64,000 bases of DNA. Origin: Ancylobacter novellus. Its GTDB lineage: Bacteria > Pseudomonadota > Alphaproteobacteria > Rhizobiales > Methylopilaceae. Of this stretch, positions 46,027-54,954 are shown piece by piece. Numbering within the stretch: the first letter of the stretch is position 1; the number at the start of each line of letters is the position of its first letter. Under the pieces are notes generated by a model, which was not told the DNA's origin, made no database searches, and saw only the letters and a list, made by a program, of their open reading frames with translations. The DNA lies in contig QFPN01000002.1 of NCBI GenBank assembly GCA_003241695.1, positions 310,001-374,000 on the forward strand, read 5' to 3'. The translations under genes were made by a program, and so were the position numbers.

Positions 46027-46890
46027 ATGTCCCGCATCGCCTATGTCAACGGCCGCTATGTTCCTCACGCCGAGGCCAACGTTCACATCGAGGACCGCGG
46101 CTACCAGTTCGCAGACGGCGTCTACGAGGTCTGCGAGGTGATGGACGGGCGCCTCGTCGACGAGCCTCGCCATCTGGGGCGGCTTTGGCGCTCGCTGAGC
46201 GAGCTCAAGATTCGTGCGCCGATGAGCGAAGCGGCGCTCAAGGTGGTGCTGCGCGAGACGGTGCGCCGCAACCGCGTGCGCGACGGCATCGTCTATATCC
46301 AGGTGACGCGCGGCGTCGCGCGGCGAGACCATTACTTTCCGGCCGCGTCGGTCGCGCCTGCCGTGGTGGTCACGTCCCGTTCGTTCGACCGGGCGAAGAA
46401 CGACGTCGGGGCCGAGGCGGGCGTGAAGGTGATCACCGTTCCGGAGAACCGCTGGGATCGGGTGGACATCAAGTCGGTCGGCCTCCTGCCGAACGTTCTC
46501 GCCAAGCAGCAGGCCAAAGAGGTCGGCGCTAAGGAAGCGTGGTTCGTCGACGTCGACGGCTTCGTGACCGAAGGCGGCTCGACCAACGCCTGGATCGTCG
46601 ACGCCCGCGGCGTGCTGATCACGCGGCCGGCGGACAAAGGAATCCTGCGCGGCGTCACCCGGACGACGCTGGTCGACATGGCGCGCGACCTGCAAATTCG
46701 CGTCGAGGAAAGACCCTTTACCGTGACAGAGGCCAAGGCGGCACGAGAGGCCTTCATGACGGCCGCTACGGCGCTCGTGACCCCGATCGTCGCGATCGAC
46801 GGAGAACCGGTGGGAGACGGCCGGCCCGGACCGTTGGCGCTCGAACTCAGGCGGCGCTACCACGATTTTGCGCACCATGCTGACGCATAA
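46027..46890 (+). CDS. D-amino-acid transaminase
   Basis: The product is 287 residues in the fold-type IV PLP aminotransferase family. The PLP-binding lysine is in DIKSVGLLPNVLAKQQA, and VTEGGSTNAW is the cofactor-phosphate block. The N-terminal YVNGRYVPHAEANVHIEDRG is typical of D-alanine transaminases. It interconverts D-amino acids and 2-oxo acids, which supplies D-glutamate or D-alanine for peptidoglycan or recycles them. This gene regularly sits just before hfq in related genomes. Confidence 0.9.
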   Translation: MSRIAYVNGRYVPHAEANVHIEDRGYQFADGVYEVCEVMDGRLVDEPRHLGRLWRSLSELKIRAPMSEAALKVVLRETVRRNRVRDGIVYIQVTRGVARRDHYFPAASVAPAVVVTSRSFDRAKNDVGAEAGVKVITVPENRWDRVDIKSVGLLPNVLAKQQAKEVGAKEAWFVDVDGFVTEGGSTNAWIVDARGVLITRPADKGILRGVTRTTLVDMARDLQIRVEERPFTVTEAKAAREAFMTAATALVTPIVAIDGEPVGDGRPGPLALELRRRYHDFAHHADA

Positions 46891-47107
46891 GGAAAAACGC
46901 CGATAGGCGGTTTCGTCCCACCACCTCAGTCTTGCGGATTTCGATCCTCGCGTCCTTAATGAGCATGACGTCGGTTCACGAAGAAGGGCGTCGGCGCCGC
47001 AGGCGGGGCGGCAGGAACGGGGGAAAACTCCCGATCGGTTCTATGCTCCCCCGATGCGCCGCTGTCCGTGAACGGCGATCGCTTGTGCAAATGGAAAGAA
47101 CAAGAAG

Positions 47108-47377
47108 ATGGCCGGCGAGCGCTCACAGAACCTTCAAGACACCTTTCTCAACAACGTCCGCAAGAACAAGATTCCGTTGACGATCTTCCTCGTGAACGGC
47201 GTCAAGCTTCAGGGCGTCGTCACCTGGTTCGACAATTTCTGTGTCCTGCTGCGGCGCGACGGGCACTCGCAACTCGTCTACAAGCACGCCATATCGACGG
47301 TGATGCCGGGCCACCCGATCCAGCTCTTCGAGCCTGAAGAAGCGGACGACGCTGTTCCGGCGCGCGGCGGGCGCTGA
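47108..47377 (+). CDS. hfq: RNA chaperone Hfq
   Basis: The product is 89 residues. The Sm1 motif region (PLTIFLVNGVKLQGVVTWFD) and the Sm2 motif (YKHAISTVMP) are intact, and QNLQDTFLNNVRK at the N-terminus is the conserved distal-face helix. It forms a hexameric ring that pairs small RNAs with mRNAs. GGAAAG lies upstream of the ATG. hflX follows after 46 bp. Confidence 0.98.
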   Translation: MAGERSQNLQDTFLNNVRKNKIPLTIFLVNGVKLQGVVTWFDNFCVLLRRDGHSQLVYKHAISTVMPGHPIQLFEPEEADDAVPARGGR

Positions 47378-47423
47378 CGACGCGGCCCGCTGGGCTTGGC
47401 GATGCGTCGCATGGATTGATTGG

Positions 47424-48794
47424 TTGGAAGACGCCGTTTCAGGCATCGGAGCGCGCAGCCCTTCGGGGCGCACCCGCGCCATTGTCATCACGCCCGTGCT
47501 TGCGAAGGTCCCGTCGCCGAGCGGTCGCTCGGCCGAGGCGAGGCTCGAAGAAGCTGTCGGCCTTGCGGACGCGATTGAACTCGACGTGGCCGAGAGGCGT
47601 CTCGTCACGCTCTCCGAAATCCGTCCGGCGACCTATCTCGGAAAGGGCAAGGTCGCGGAGTTCGCCGACGTCGTGAAGTCGGCCGAGATCGAACTCGTCG
47701 TGATGGACACGGCGCTCTCTCCCGTTCAGCAGCGCAATCTCGAGAAGGAGCTCGGGGCCAAGGTGCTGGATCGCACGGGCCTCATTCTGGAGATCTTCGG
47801 CCGGCGCGCCCGAACCCGCGAAGGCGTGCTGCAGGTCGAACACGCTCATCTCACCTGGCAGAAGAGCCGGCTGGTTCGCTCCTGGACCCATCTCGAACGA
47901 CAGCGCGGCGGTTTCGGCTTCCTCGGCGGCCCGGGCGAAACCCAGATCGAGGCGGATCGTCGCGTCATCGGCGAGCGCATTCTCAAGATCGAGCGCGAAC
48001 TCGAGCAGGTGAAGCGGACCCGCGGCCTGCACCGGGCCGGCCGCAAACGCGTGCCCTATCCGGTGGTCGCGCTGGTCGGCTACACCAACGCCGGCAAGTC
48101 GACGCTGTTCAACCGGCTCACCCGCGCCGACGTCACCGCCGCCGACATGCTGTTCGCGACGCTCGACCCGACGCTTCGTCAGATCCGGCTGCCGCACGGC
48201 GCGCCCGCGATCCTTTCGGACACGGTGGGCTTCATCTCCGAACTGCCGACCCAGCTCATCGCGGCGTTCCGGGCGACGCTCGAGGAGGTGCTCGAGGCCG
48301 ACGTCATTCTTCATGTCCGCGACGTCGCCCATGACGACACGGAGGCGCAGGGGGCCGACGTCGCCTCGGTGCTGAAGGATCTGGGCGTCGACCCCGAGAC
48401 CGATCCGCGTCTCGTCGAAGTCTGGAACAAGGTCGACGCGCTGGGCGACGAGGCGCGGGCGCAGCTCGCCGCGACCGCCGCCCGCCGGGAGGCGGGGACC
48501 AGGCCCATTCTCGTCTCGGCCCTTACGGGGGAGGGAGAGGAGGCGCTGCTTTCGGCGATCGAGGAGAGAATCTCGTCTGGTCGCGAGACGTTGGTCGTCA
48601 CCGTCGCCGCGTCGGACGGAGCGAGCGAGAACTGGCTGCGCCGCCAGGGCGACGTCATGGACCGCACGACGGACGAAGACGGGGCGGTTCGTTTCGTTTT
48701 GCGCGTCGAACCCGAAAGGGTCGAGGGCCTGCGTCGCCGTTTTCCTTCGGCCGAGAGTTTCGGATCCGGGCGCGGCGCATCCGAAGTGGCGTGA
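47424..48794 (+). CDS. hflX: Ribosome-associated GTPase HflX
   Basis: The product is 456 residues. An N-terminal HflX domain (with TYLGKGKVAEFAD) and the glycine-rich linker GGFGFLGGPGETQIEADRR are followed by the G domain: GYTNAGKST (G1), DTVGF (G3) and NKVD (G4). It splits stalled or idle 70S ribosomes during heat stress. The only usable start upstream is TTG at 47424; an in-frame TGA lies close before it. A terminator follows at 48890. Confidence 0.95.
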   Translation: MEDAVSGIGARSPSGRTRAIVITPVLAKVPSPSGRSAEARLEEAVGLADAIELDVAERRLVTLSEIRPATYLGKGKVAEFADVVKSAEIELVVMDTALSPVQQRNLEKELGAKVLDRTGLILEIFGRRARTREGVLQVEHAHLTWQKSRLVRSWTHLERQRGGFGFLGGPGETQIEADRRVIGERILKIERELEQVKRTRGLHRAGRKRVPYPVVALVGYTNAGKSTLFNRLTRADVTAADMLFATLDPTLRQIRLPHGAPAILSDTVGFISELPTQLIAAFRATLEEVLEADVILHVRDVAHDDTEAQGADVASVLKDLGVDPETDPRLVEVWNKVDALGDEARAQLAATAARREAGTRPILVSALTGEGEEALLSAIEERISSGRETLVVTVAASDGASENWLRRQGDVMDRTTDEDGAVRFVLRVEPERVEGLRRRFPSAESFGSGRGASEVA

Positions 48795-48889
48795 CTTTGC
48801 CCGCGGAGAAGCGTCGTCTGCTGGCCGTATCTGGTTCCTTGCGCGATCCGGCTGCGCCGAAAAAGCGGCCACATCCGCGGCACAATGCA

Positions 48890-48933
48890 GAAACGCCCCG
48901 CCAAGCTGTGAGCTGACGAGGCGTTTCAGTTTT
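48890..48933 (+). terminator. Terminator after hflX
   Basis: The stem GAAACGCC (48890-48897) pairs with GGCGTTTC (48920-48927), with partial further pairing inside, and is followed by AGTTTT on the plus strand. Confidence 0.7.
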
Positions 48934-49135
48934 GTCGATGCGGCAGGTTCTGTAGGTCGTAGGCCGGCCCGCTTGGGGCGCTCGGCTGGTCATGAACCTT
49001 GCGCGTCGTCGATCTATTCCGGAGATGTCTGTTGCGTCAGATCAGCTTTCCTCATGTCGTTCCGATCCAGCGACACAAAGAAGGTAGTCACCACAAAGAC
49101 AGTCTTCGGTCAAAAGCAGTCTAAATTTTAAAGTC

Positions 49136-49208
49136 CGCCGCAGATCTTCGCGCTCCGGATGCGCGTCGCTACGGTAAGTCTACACGCTTCGGCGGAGTCA
49201 TTTTTTTA
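49136..49208 (+). other. Possible structured RNA ending in a T-run
   Basis: CCGCCG (49136-49141) can pair with CGGCGG (49191-49196), an inner hairpin GCGC-TCCGGAT-GCGC lies between them, and seven T follow at 49202-49208. This has the outline of a small RNA or a leaky terminator; there is no promoter evidence. Confidence 0.22.
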
Positions 49209-49422
49209 GACCTCCGTTGTTTGTGTTGACGCGAGAATCATGCGCCTGTCCTGGAGAGCCGTCAAGCGGAGATTGGTCACGGAATCGAGCGCGACTTGCC
49301 GACGTGAAAATGTCATGAGCCTCCGACCTTCGTGGAATCGGGACTTTTTGCTGCTGGCCGGTTGGCTTGGCTGAATTGCCGACGCTGGTCGGCCGAAAGG
49401 CGTTCTCCGGTCGGGAAACAAA

Positions 49423-49451
49423 AAAAGGGGGCGTCGCGGACGCCCCCTTTT
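49423..49451 (-). terminator. Terminator after glnA
   Basis: The stem GGGGGCGTC (49427-49435) pairs with GACGCCCCC (49439-49447) around a 3-nt loop, extended by A/T pairs on both sides. On the minus strand it ends in a T-run (complement of 49420-49426). Confidence 0.92.
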
Positions 49452-49484
49452 CGCAATGGCCGCGGCCGAGTGCCGCGTCCGGCT

Positions 49485-50900
49485 TCAGACCGAATAGTAC
49501 ATGTCGAACTCGACCGGATGCGGGGTGTGCTCGAAGCGGATCACTTCCTGCATCTTCAACTCGATGAACGAGTCGATCTGGTCGTCGGTGAACACGTTGC
49601 CCTTCTTGAGGAACTCGCGGTCCTTGTCGAGCGACTGGAGCGCTTCGCGGAGCGAGCCGCACACCGTCGGGATCTTCTTCAGCTCCTTCGGCGGCAGGTC
49701 GTAGAGGTCCTTGTCCATGGCCTGGCCCGGATCGATCTTGTTCACGATGCCGTCGAGACCGGCCATCATCAGCGCCGCGAAGCAGAGGTAGGGGTTGGCG
49801 GACGGATCCGGGAACCGGACCTCGACGCGCTTCGCCTTCGGCGATGTCGTCCACGGTATGCGGCAGGAGGCCGAGCGGTTGCGCGCCGAATAGGCGAGCA
49901 GCACCGGGGCTTCGAAGCCGGGCACCAGGCGCTTGTAGGAATTGGTCGTCGGGTTGGTGAAGGCGTTGATGGCCTTCGCGTGCTTGATCACGCCGCCGAT
50001 GTACCAGAGGCACTCCTGGGAGAGGCCGGCGTATTTGTCGCCGGCGAAGAGCGGCTTGCCCTTCTTCCAGATCGACATGTGGCAGTGCATGCCCGAGCCG
50101 TTGTCGCCGTAGACAGGCTTCGGCATGAAGGTCGCGGTCTTGCCGTAGGACTGCGCCACCTGATGGATGCAGTACTTGTAGACCTGTGTGTGGTCGGCCA
50201 TGCGGACGACCTCTTCGAACTTCAGGCCGAGCTCGTGCTGGGCCGAGGCCACCTCGTGATGGTGCTTCTCGACCTTGGCGCCCATCGCGGCCATGGCGGC
50301 GAGCATCTCGCCGCGCATGTCCTGCGCGCTGTCCATCGGCGGCACCGGGAAATAGCCGCCCTTGGTGCGGATGCGGTGCCCGAGGTTGCCGGTGTCGTAT
50401 TCGGCGTCGGAATTGGTCGGCAGCTCGTCGCAGTCGAGCTTGAAGCCGGTGTTGTAGGGCGTCGCTGCGAAGCGGACGTCGTCGAACACGAAGAACTCGG
50501 CCTCGGGGCCGAAATAGATGGTGTCGCCGATGTTCAGCGACTGCATGTAGACCTCGGCCTTCTTCACCGTGCCGCGCGGATCGCGCTCATAGGGCTCGCC
50601 GGTGGTGGGCTCGAGCACGTCGCATACCACGGAGAGCGTGGTGGCGGCGAAGAACGGGTCGATGCAGGCGGTCGCGACGTCCGGCATCAGCAGCATGTCG
50701 GACTCGTTGATGGCCTTCCAGCCTGCGATCGACGAACCGTCGAACATCTGGCCTTCGGCGAAGAACTCCTCGTCCACCATGGTGATGTCGAAGGTGACGT
50801 GCTGCCACTTGCCCTTCGGGTCGGTGAAGCGGAGATCGACGTACTTGACGTCGTTCTCCTTGATGAACTTCATCACGTCGCCGGCAGATTTGATCGCCAT
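49485..50900 (-). CDS. glnA: Glutamine synthetase, type I
   Basis: The product is 471 residues, full length for GSI (471 from ATG 50900; an ATG at 50909 adds three). It makes glutamine from glutamate, ammonia and ATP. Signatures visible: FDGSSIAGW near the start, the glutamate-binding NGSGMHCHMS, and MDKDLYDLPPKEL, which contains the tyrosine that adenylyltransferase modifies. AAGGA lies 8 nt before ATG 50900. It lies 108 bp downstream of glnB with no terminator between, so the two form an operon under the sigma-54 site upstream of glnB. Confidence 0.98.
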   Translation of the reverse strand: MAIKSAGDVMKFIKENDVKYVDLRFTDPKGKWQHVTFDITMVDEEFFAEGQMFDGSSIAGWKAINESDMLLMPDVATACIDPFFAATTLSVVCDVLEPTTGEPYERDPRGTVKKAEVYMQSLNIGDTIYFGPEAEFFVFDDVRFAATPYNTGFKLDCDELPTNSDAEYDTGNLGHRIRTKGGYFPVPPMDSAQDMRGEMLAAMAAMGAKVEKHHHEVASAQHELGLKFEEVVRMADHTQVYKYCIHQVAQSYGKTATFMPKPVYGDNGSGMHCHMSIWKKGKPLFAGDKYAGLSQECLWYIGGVIKHAKAINAFTNPTTNSYKRLVPGFEAPVLLAYSARNRSASCRIPWTTSPKAKRVEVRFPDPSANPYLCFAALMMAGLDGIVNKIDPGQAMDKDLYDLPPKELKKIPTVCGSLREALQSLDKDREFLKKGNVFTDDQIDSFIELKMQEVIRFEHTPHPVEFDMYYSV

Positions 50901-51008
50901 TCCTGTCATCCTTGAGTTTGCCTTCGCAGGTCTCGTTCGAAGCGTGCGCTCGGGCGCCTGCGTGGGGAGTGGAAATCGCTGTCGACGCGCCGCGAGGACG
51001 CGCCGATG

Positions 51009-51347
51009 TCAGATGGCGTCGGCTCCGACCTCGCCGGTGCGGATGCGGATCGCCTCTTCGACAGGGGACACGAAGATCTTGCCGTCGCCGATGCGACCCG
51101 TGGCGGCGGCTTTGCGAACCGCTTCCACGGCGCGTTCGACCATCTCGTCGCCCAGCACGACCTCGATCTTCACCTTGGGCAGGAAGTCCACCACATATTC
51201 GGCGCCGCGGTAGAGTTCGGTATGCCCCTTCTGGCGGCCGAAACCCTTCGCTTCCGTGACCGTGATGCCTTGCACCCCGACGTCCTGAAGCGCCTCCTTC
51301 ACCTCGTCGAGCTTGAACGGTTTGATGATCGCTTCGATTTTCTTCAC
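51009..51347 (-). CDS. glnB: Nitrogen regulatory protein P-II
   Basis: The product is 112 residues. The N-terminus (M)KKIEAIIKPFKLDEVK and the T-loop GHTELYRGAEYVVDFLPK, carrying the uridylylated tyrosine, are intact, as is the C-terminal signature GRIGDGKIFV. It reports 2-oxoglutarate, ATP/ADP and glutamine status to GlnE, NtrB and others. The start is GTG at 51347 with GAGG 9 nt upstream. First gene of glnB-glnA. Confidence 0.98.
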   Translation of the reverse strand: MKKIEAIIKPFKLDEVKEALQDVGVQGITVTEAKGFGRQKGHTELYRGAEYVVDFLPKVKIEVVLGDEMVERAVEAVRKAAATGRIGDGKIFVSPVEEAIRIRTGEVGADAI

Positions 51348-51422
51348 GTTTCCGGGCCTCCTCGTCCCGTTCGGCCGCGCGCTCCGGGACCGGGCGCCGC
51401 GATGGCGGGACGTTGCGGGCTT

Positions 51423-51438
51423 AGCAGCTTGCGTGCCA
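51423..51438 (-). promoter_or_regulatory. Sigma-54 promoter upstream of glnB
   Basis: On the minus strand this reads TGGCACGCAAGCTGCT against the consensus TGGCAC-N5-TTGCW: one mismatch, with the -24 GG and -12 GC exactly 10 nt apart. It is 76 bp before the glnB start. Its placement fits NtrC control of glnBA. I did not find a clear NtrC site upstream. Confidence 0.72.
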
Positions 51439-51617
51439 CCCATCCGCCTCGCGGAAAACGGCCCGCCGGTCAAGAGACGCTGAGTTCCGAAGCGGAATCT
51501 TTTGGTTAAGGTCGGCGCAGATGGATAAAAAATGAGCATATTGTCTGCCGAAAGCGCGTGCTGCGCGTCGCTCGGGCGCCTGCGAAATGTGCGGACGTGG
51601 AAGAGGAGCGCGCAGGC

Positions 51618-53105
51618 GTGATCGAGCTGTTGACGCCCGCGGAAATGGCCAAGGTCGACGCAGCGGCGATCGCCGCCGGCGTTTCGGGCGAAAGGCTCAT
51701 GGAGGCGGCAGGCGCGGCCGTCTCGGAAACGGCGGGGCGGCGCTTCCGCGAGGCGCGGCGCGTCCTCGTGCTGGCGGGGCCGGGCAATAACGGCGGCGAC
51801 GGTTTCGTCGCGGCGCGGCTGCTCTCGGAGACGGGCAAAGACGTCGTGGTCGCGCTGATGGGCGACCCCGGGGCCCTCCGGGGCGACGCGGCGCAGGTGG
51901 CTGAACGCTGGGTCGGTGCGACCGTCCCGCTGCAGGAAGCGCGTTTCGATGAGGCGGATCTCGTCGTCGACGCACTGTTCGGGGCCGGCCTGTCCCGTCC
52001 TCTCGAGGGACGCGCCGCCGCCGCCGTTCTTGCGGCGAACGGCTCGGGCGCGCCGATTCTGGCCGTCGACATGCCGAGCGGCGTTGACGGGACGAGCGGG
52101 CGGCCTCTGGGCGAGGTTTTCGCAAAGGCTTCCGCGACGGTCACGTTCGTCAGGCTGAAGCCTGGCCACGTCCTGCTGCCGGGGCGCGCGCTCTGCGGTC
52201 CCGTCGACCTCGCCGACATCGGCGCTCCGGAAGCGGCGGTCGTCTCGGCGGGCGCTCGTGCGTTCCTCAACCGTCCTTCGCTCTGGCGCGCCTCGTTTCC
52301 CGCTCCCGCGATCGTCGGTCACAAATATTCCCGCGGTCACGTCGCGGTCTGGAGCGGCCCGGCGCTCGCCACGGGGGCGAGCCGGCTTTGCGCTCTGTCG
52401 GCCCTGCGCGCTGGGGCAGGGGCCGTCACTCTGCTCGGGCCGCGGCCGGCGCTCGACATTCACGCAACCCATCTTACCGCGGTGATGTTGCGCGAGACCG
52501 ACGGCCGAGCCGGCTGGTCCGGTTTCCTCGCCGATCGACGGGTGACCGCTTGGGCCTTTGGGCCGGCGGCCGGAACCGACGTTCGGGCGCGCGACGCGCT
52601 CGACGAGGCGTTCGCCTCGGGCGGCCGCGCGGCGCTTGACGCCGACGTCTTCTCGATCTTCGCCAATCGTCCAGAGGAGCTCGGTGCGGCTCTGGAGGAC
52701 GGAGGCGTCGAAGCTGTTCTGACGCCGCATGAGGGCGAGTTCGCACGGCTGATGGGCGCGCGCGTCGACGCATCGGCTTCGAAGCTCGAACGCGCTCGCG
52801 CGGCAGCCGCGCTCGTCGGCGCGACCGTCGTGGTCAAGGGGCCTGACACGGTGGTGGCCGCCCCGGACGGCCGCGTCTCGGTCGCCGACAACGCGCCGGC
52901 CTATCTCGCGACGGCCGGGGCCGGCGACGTGCTGTCGGGGTTGGTCGCCGGGCTGCTCGCGCAGGGCATGCCGGCTTTCGAGGCGGCTTCGGCTGCGGTC
53001 TGGCTGCACGGCGAGGCCGCCAGGGCCTTCGGGCCGGGCCTCATCGCCGACGATATGCCGGGCTTCATCCCGGCGGCGTTGCGCCTGTTCTATGCGGAGA
53101 CCTAG
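51618..53105 (+). CDS. nnrD: Bifunctional NAD(P)H-hydrate epimerase / ADP-dependent dehydratase
   Basis: The product is 495 residues and repairs NAD(P)H hydrates. The N-terminal YjeF-N epimerase domain (about 1-205) has LAGPGNNGGDGFVAARLL. The C-terminal ribokinase-like dehydratase domain (about 225-490) has VLTPHEGEFARL, VVVKGPDTVV and the ATP/ADP-site ATAGAGDVLSGLVAGLLAQG. Bacteria often fuse the two activities. The start is GTG at 51618 with AGGAG 7 nt upstream; a GTG at 51558 would add 20 residues. It is divergent from glnB. Confidence 0.95.
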   Translation: MIELLTPAEMAKVDAAAIAAGVSGERLMEAAGAAVSETAGRRFREARRVLVLAGPGNNGGDGFVAARLLSETGKDVVVALMGDPGALRGDAAQVAERWVGATVPLQEARFDEADLVVDALFGAGLSRPLEGRAAAAVLAANGSGAPILAVDMPSGVDGTSGRPLGEVFAKASATVTFVRLKPGHVLLPGRALCGPVDLADIGAPEAAVVSAGARAFLNRPSLWRASFPAPAIVGHKYSRGHVAVWSGPALATGASRLCALSALRAGAGAVTLLGPRPALDIHATHLTAVMLRETDGRAGWSGFLADRRVTAWAFGPAAGTDVRARDALDEAFASGGRAALDADVFSIFANRPEELGAALEDGGVEAVLTPHEGEFARLMGARVDASASKLERARAAAALVGATVVVKGPDTVVAAPDGRVSVADNAPAYLATAGAGDVLSGLVAGLLAQGMPAFEAASAAVWLHGEAARAFGPGLIADDMPGFIPAALRLFYAET

Positions 53106-53204
53106 GGCGCATGTTTTTTGGCTCGCGTCGCGTGACCGTCATGGTATAGACCGCCCGCGCTTCGCGCCGGGAACCCGGCGGCGGAGGCGTTTCGCGCGTG
53201 GGCC

Positions 53205-53289
53205 GCGGGCGTGGTGGAACTGGTAGACACGCGGGATTTAGGTTCCCGTGGCGAAAGCCGTGGGGGTTCAAGTCCCTCCGCCCGCACCA
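53205..53289 (+). tRNA. tRNA-Leu (anticodon UAG)
   Basis: 85 nt including an encoded CCA. The acceptor GCGGGCG pairs with CGCCCGC, the anticodon loop ATTTAGGTT has anticodon TAG, and there is a long variable arm and GTTCAAGTCC T-arm. It precedes tig by 111 bp. Confidence 0.97.
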
Positions 53290-53400
53290 GAACGAAGCCG
53301 GCGCCCGTGGCCGCCTTGCAAGATTCCCGCGGATGCGCGCGGCCTCGAAGAGGACGCTCGCATCCCACAACCCGTTGATACGACCGAAGAGACCGCTCCG

Positions 53401-54864
53401 ATGCAGGTGACCCAGACCCTCGACGAAGGCCTGAAGCGCGAATTCAAGATCGTCGTGCCGGCCTCCGATCTCGACGCCCGCCTCAACGAGCGGCTCGACA
53501 CGCTGAAGGACCGTGTGCAGATCAACGGCTTCCGCAAGGGTAAGGTGCCGGTCGCGCATCTGAAGAAGCTTTATGGCAAGTCGGTGATGGCCGAGGTTCT
53601 CGAGCAGGTTGTGGCGGAAGCCAACCGCAAGGTCGTGGACGACAACGGCCTGAAGCTCGCGATGCAGCCGAAGATCAAGGTCACGAGCGAGGACGAGCCC
53701 GACGAGGCCAAGGCCGTGCAGGGCGTGGTCGACGGCGGGCACGATCTCGGCCTCACGATCGCGCTGGAGGTGCTCCCGCAGGTCGAGCTCAAGGATGTGT
53801 CCGAGCTCAAGGTCGAGCGGCAGACCGCCGAGGTCTCGGACGCCGACGTCGACGAGGCGATCGAGCGCGTCGCGAAGCAGAACCGCGCCTTCGACAAGAA
53901 GGACGGCGCTGCGGCCGAGGGCGACCGCGTGCTCATCGATTTCGTCGGCAAGATCGACGGCGAGGTCTTCGAGGGCGGCTCCATGGAGGGCCATCTGCTC
54001 GAACTCGGCTCCAACTCCTTCATCCCGGGCTTCGAAGACCAGCTTGTTGGCGTCAGCGCCGGGGACGAGAAGACCGTCACGGTCGACTTTCCCGCCGACT
54101 ATCCGGCGGCTCATCTCGCCGGAAAGACCGCGACCTTCGACGTCGCCGTCAAGGAAGTTCAAGCTCCGGCCGAACTCAAGATCGACGACGAGCTCGCCAA
54201 GGGCTTCGGCATGGAGAGCCTCGACAAGCTGAAGGAGGCGATCCGCGGCCAGATCGAGGCGGACTACGCCCGCATCTCGCGCCAGAAGGTGAAGCGTCAG
54301 CTCCTCGACGGCCTCGACGCGCAGTACGCCTTCGAGCTTCCCCCGACGCTGGTCGAGCAGGAGTTCGACAATGTGTGGCGGCAGGTCGTCTCCGACCTCG
54401 CCCGCACCGGCAAGACCTTGGCCGACGAAGGCGAGGACGAGGAGGAAGCCAAGGCCGAGTACCGCAAGATCGCGGAGCGGCGGGTTCGTCTCGGGCTGGT
54501 CCTTGCGGAAATTGGCGACAAGCACGACGTGAAGGTCGCGGACGACGAGGTCACCCGCGCCCTCGTCGAGCGCGCCCGCCAGTATCCGGGGCAGGAGCAG
54601 CAGGTCTGGGACTTCTACCGCAACAATCCGGAGGCTCTGGCTGAACTCCGCGCGCCGATCTTCGAGGACAAGGTGGTGGACGCCATCCTCGAGAAGGCGA
54701 GCGTGACCGACCGCAGCGTCTCGAAGGAGGAGCTGCTCGCCGATCCGGAGGCCGACGAGGAAGCCGCGCAGGACGCGGCCAAGAAGTCGAAGCCCAAGGC
54801 GAAGAAGGCCAAGGCCAAGGCCGAAGACAAGTCTGTGCCCGAAGCCGGCTCCGACGAGGCTTGA
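53401..54864 (+). CDS. tig: Trigger factor
   Basis: The product is 487 residues. It is the ribosome-bound chaperone and prolyl isomerase. The ribosome-binding domain has the signature GFRKGKVP, the FKBP-like domain starts near GDRVLIDFVGKIDGE, and the helical C-terminal domain follows. The tail is Lys/Ala-rich and acidic at the very end, common in alphaproteobacteria. The ATG at 53401 gives the family N-terminus MQVTQTLDEGLKREF. Confidence 0.97.
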   Translation: MQVTQTLDEGLKREFKIVVPASDLDARLNERLDTLKDRVQINGFRKGKVPVAHLKKLYGKSVMAEVLEQVVAEANRKVVDDNGLKLAMQPKIKVTSEDEPDEAKAVQGVVDGGHDLGLTIALEVLPQVELKDVSELKVERQTAEVSDADVDEAIERVAKQNRAFDKKDGAAAEGDRVLIDFVGKIDGEVFEGGSMEGHLLELGSNSFIPGFEDQLVGVSAGDEKTVTVDFPADYPAAHLAGKTATFDVAVKEVQAPAELKIDDELAKGFGMESLDKLKEAIRGQIEADYARISRQKVKRQLLDGLDAQYAFELPPTLVEQEFDNVWRQVVSDLARTGKTLADEGEDEEEAKAEYRKIAERRVRLGLVLAEIGDKHDVKVADDEVTRALVERARQYPGQEQQVWDFYRNNPEALAELRAPIFEDKVVDAILEKASVTDRSVSKEELLADPEADEEAAQDAAKKSKPKAKKAKAKAEDKSVPEAGSDEA

Positions 54865-54901
54865 CGGACGGGGGCGAGACGGTCCCGATACGATGACGAG
54901 T

Positions 54902-54926
54902 CGGGCGGCGCATGCTTCGCCGCCCG
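54902..54926. other. Hairpin between tig and clpP
   Basis: A 9-bp perfect stem (CGGGCGGCG with CGCCGCCCG) around a 7-nt loop, with no T-run. It lies in the 90-bp tig-clpP gap and may set relative mRNA levels rather than end transcription. Confidence 0.5.
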
Positions 54927-54954
54927 GCGGACGCTTCAAGGATGAGGACGTGAC

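Larger units (their letters stand above)
48795..49484. other. 690-bp gene-free region between hflX and glnA
   Basis: It holds the hflX terminator (48890-48933), the glnA terminator (49423-49451) and a possible structured RNA (49136-49208). I see no convincing protein gene, only short frames without codon bias. Confidence 0.6.

Noticed and set aside
46893..46912. Short hairpin AACGCC...GGCGGTT after the D-amino-acid transaminase gene
   Set aside because: The stem is short and contains a bulge, and the T-run is only three bases; not convincing as a terminator.
49206..49316. 36-codon minus-strand frame (MTFSRRQVALDSV...) with GGAGG before its ATG
   Set aside because: The GGAGG is only 3 nt from the ATG, codon use is unlike that of the genome's genes, and it overlaps a possible RNA structure. 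It is too weak to call.
49332..50915. 527-codon plus-strand open frame opposite glnA
   Set aside because: Glutamine synthetase is unambiguous on the minus strand; the antisense product has no recognisable features.
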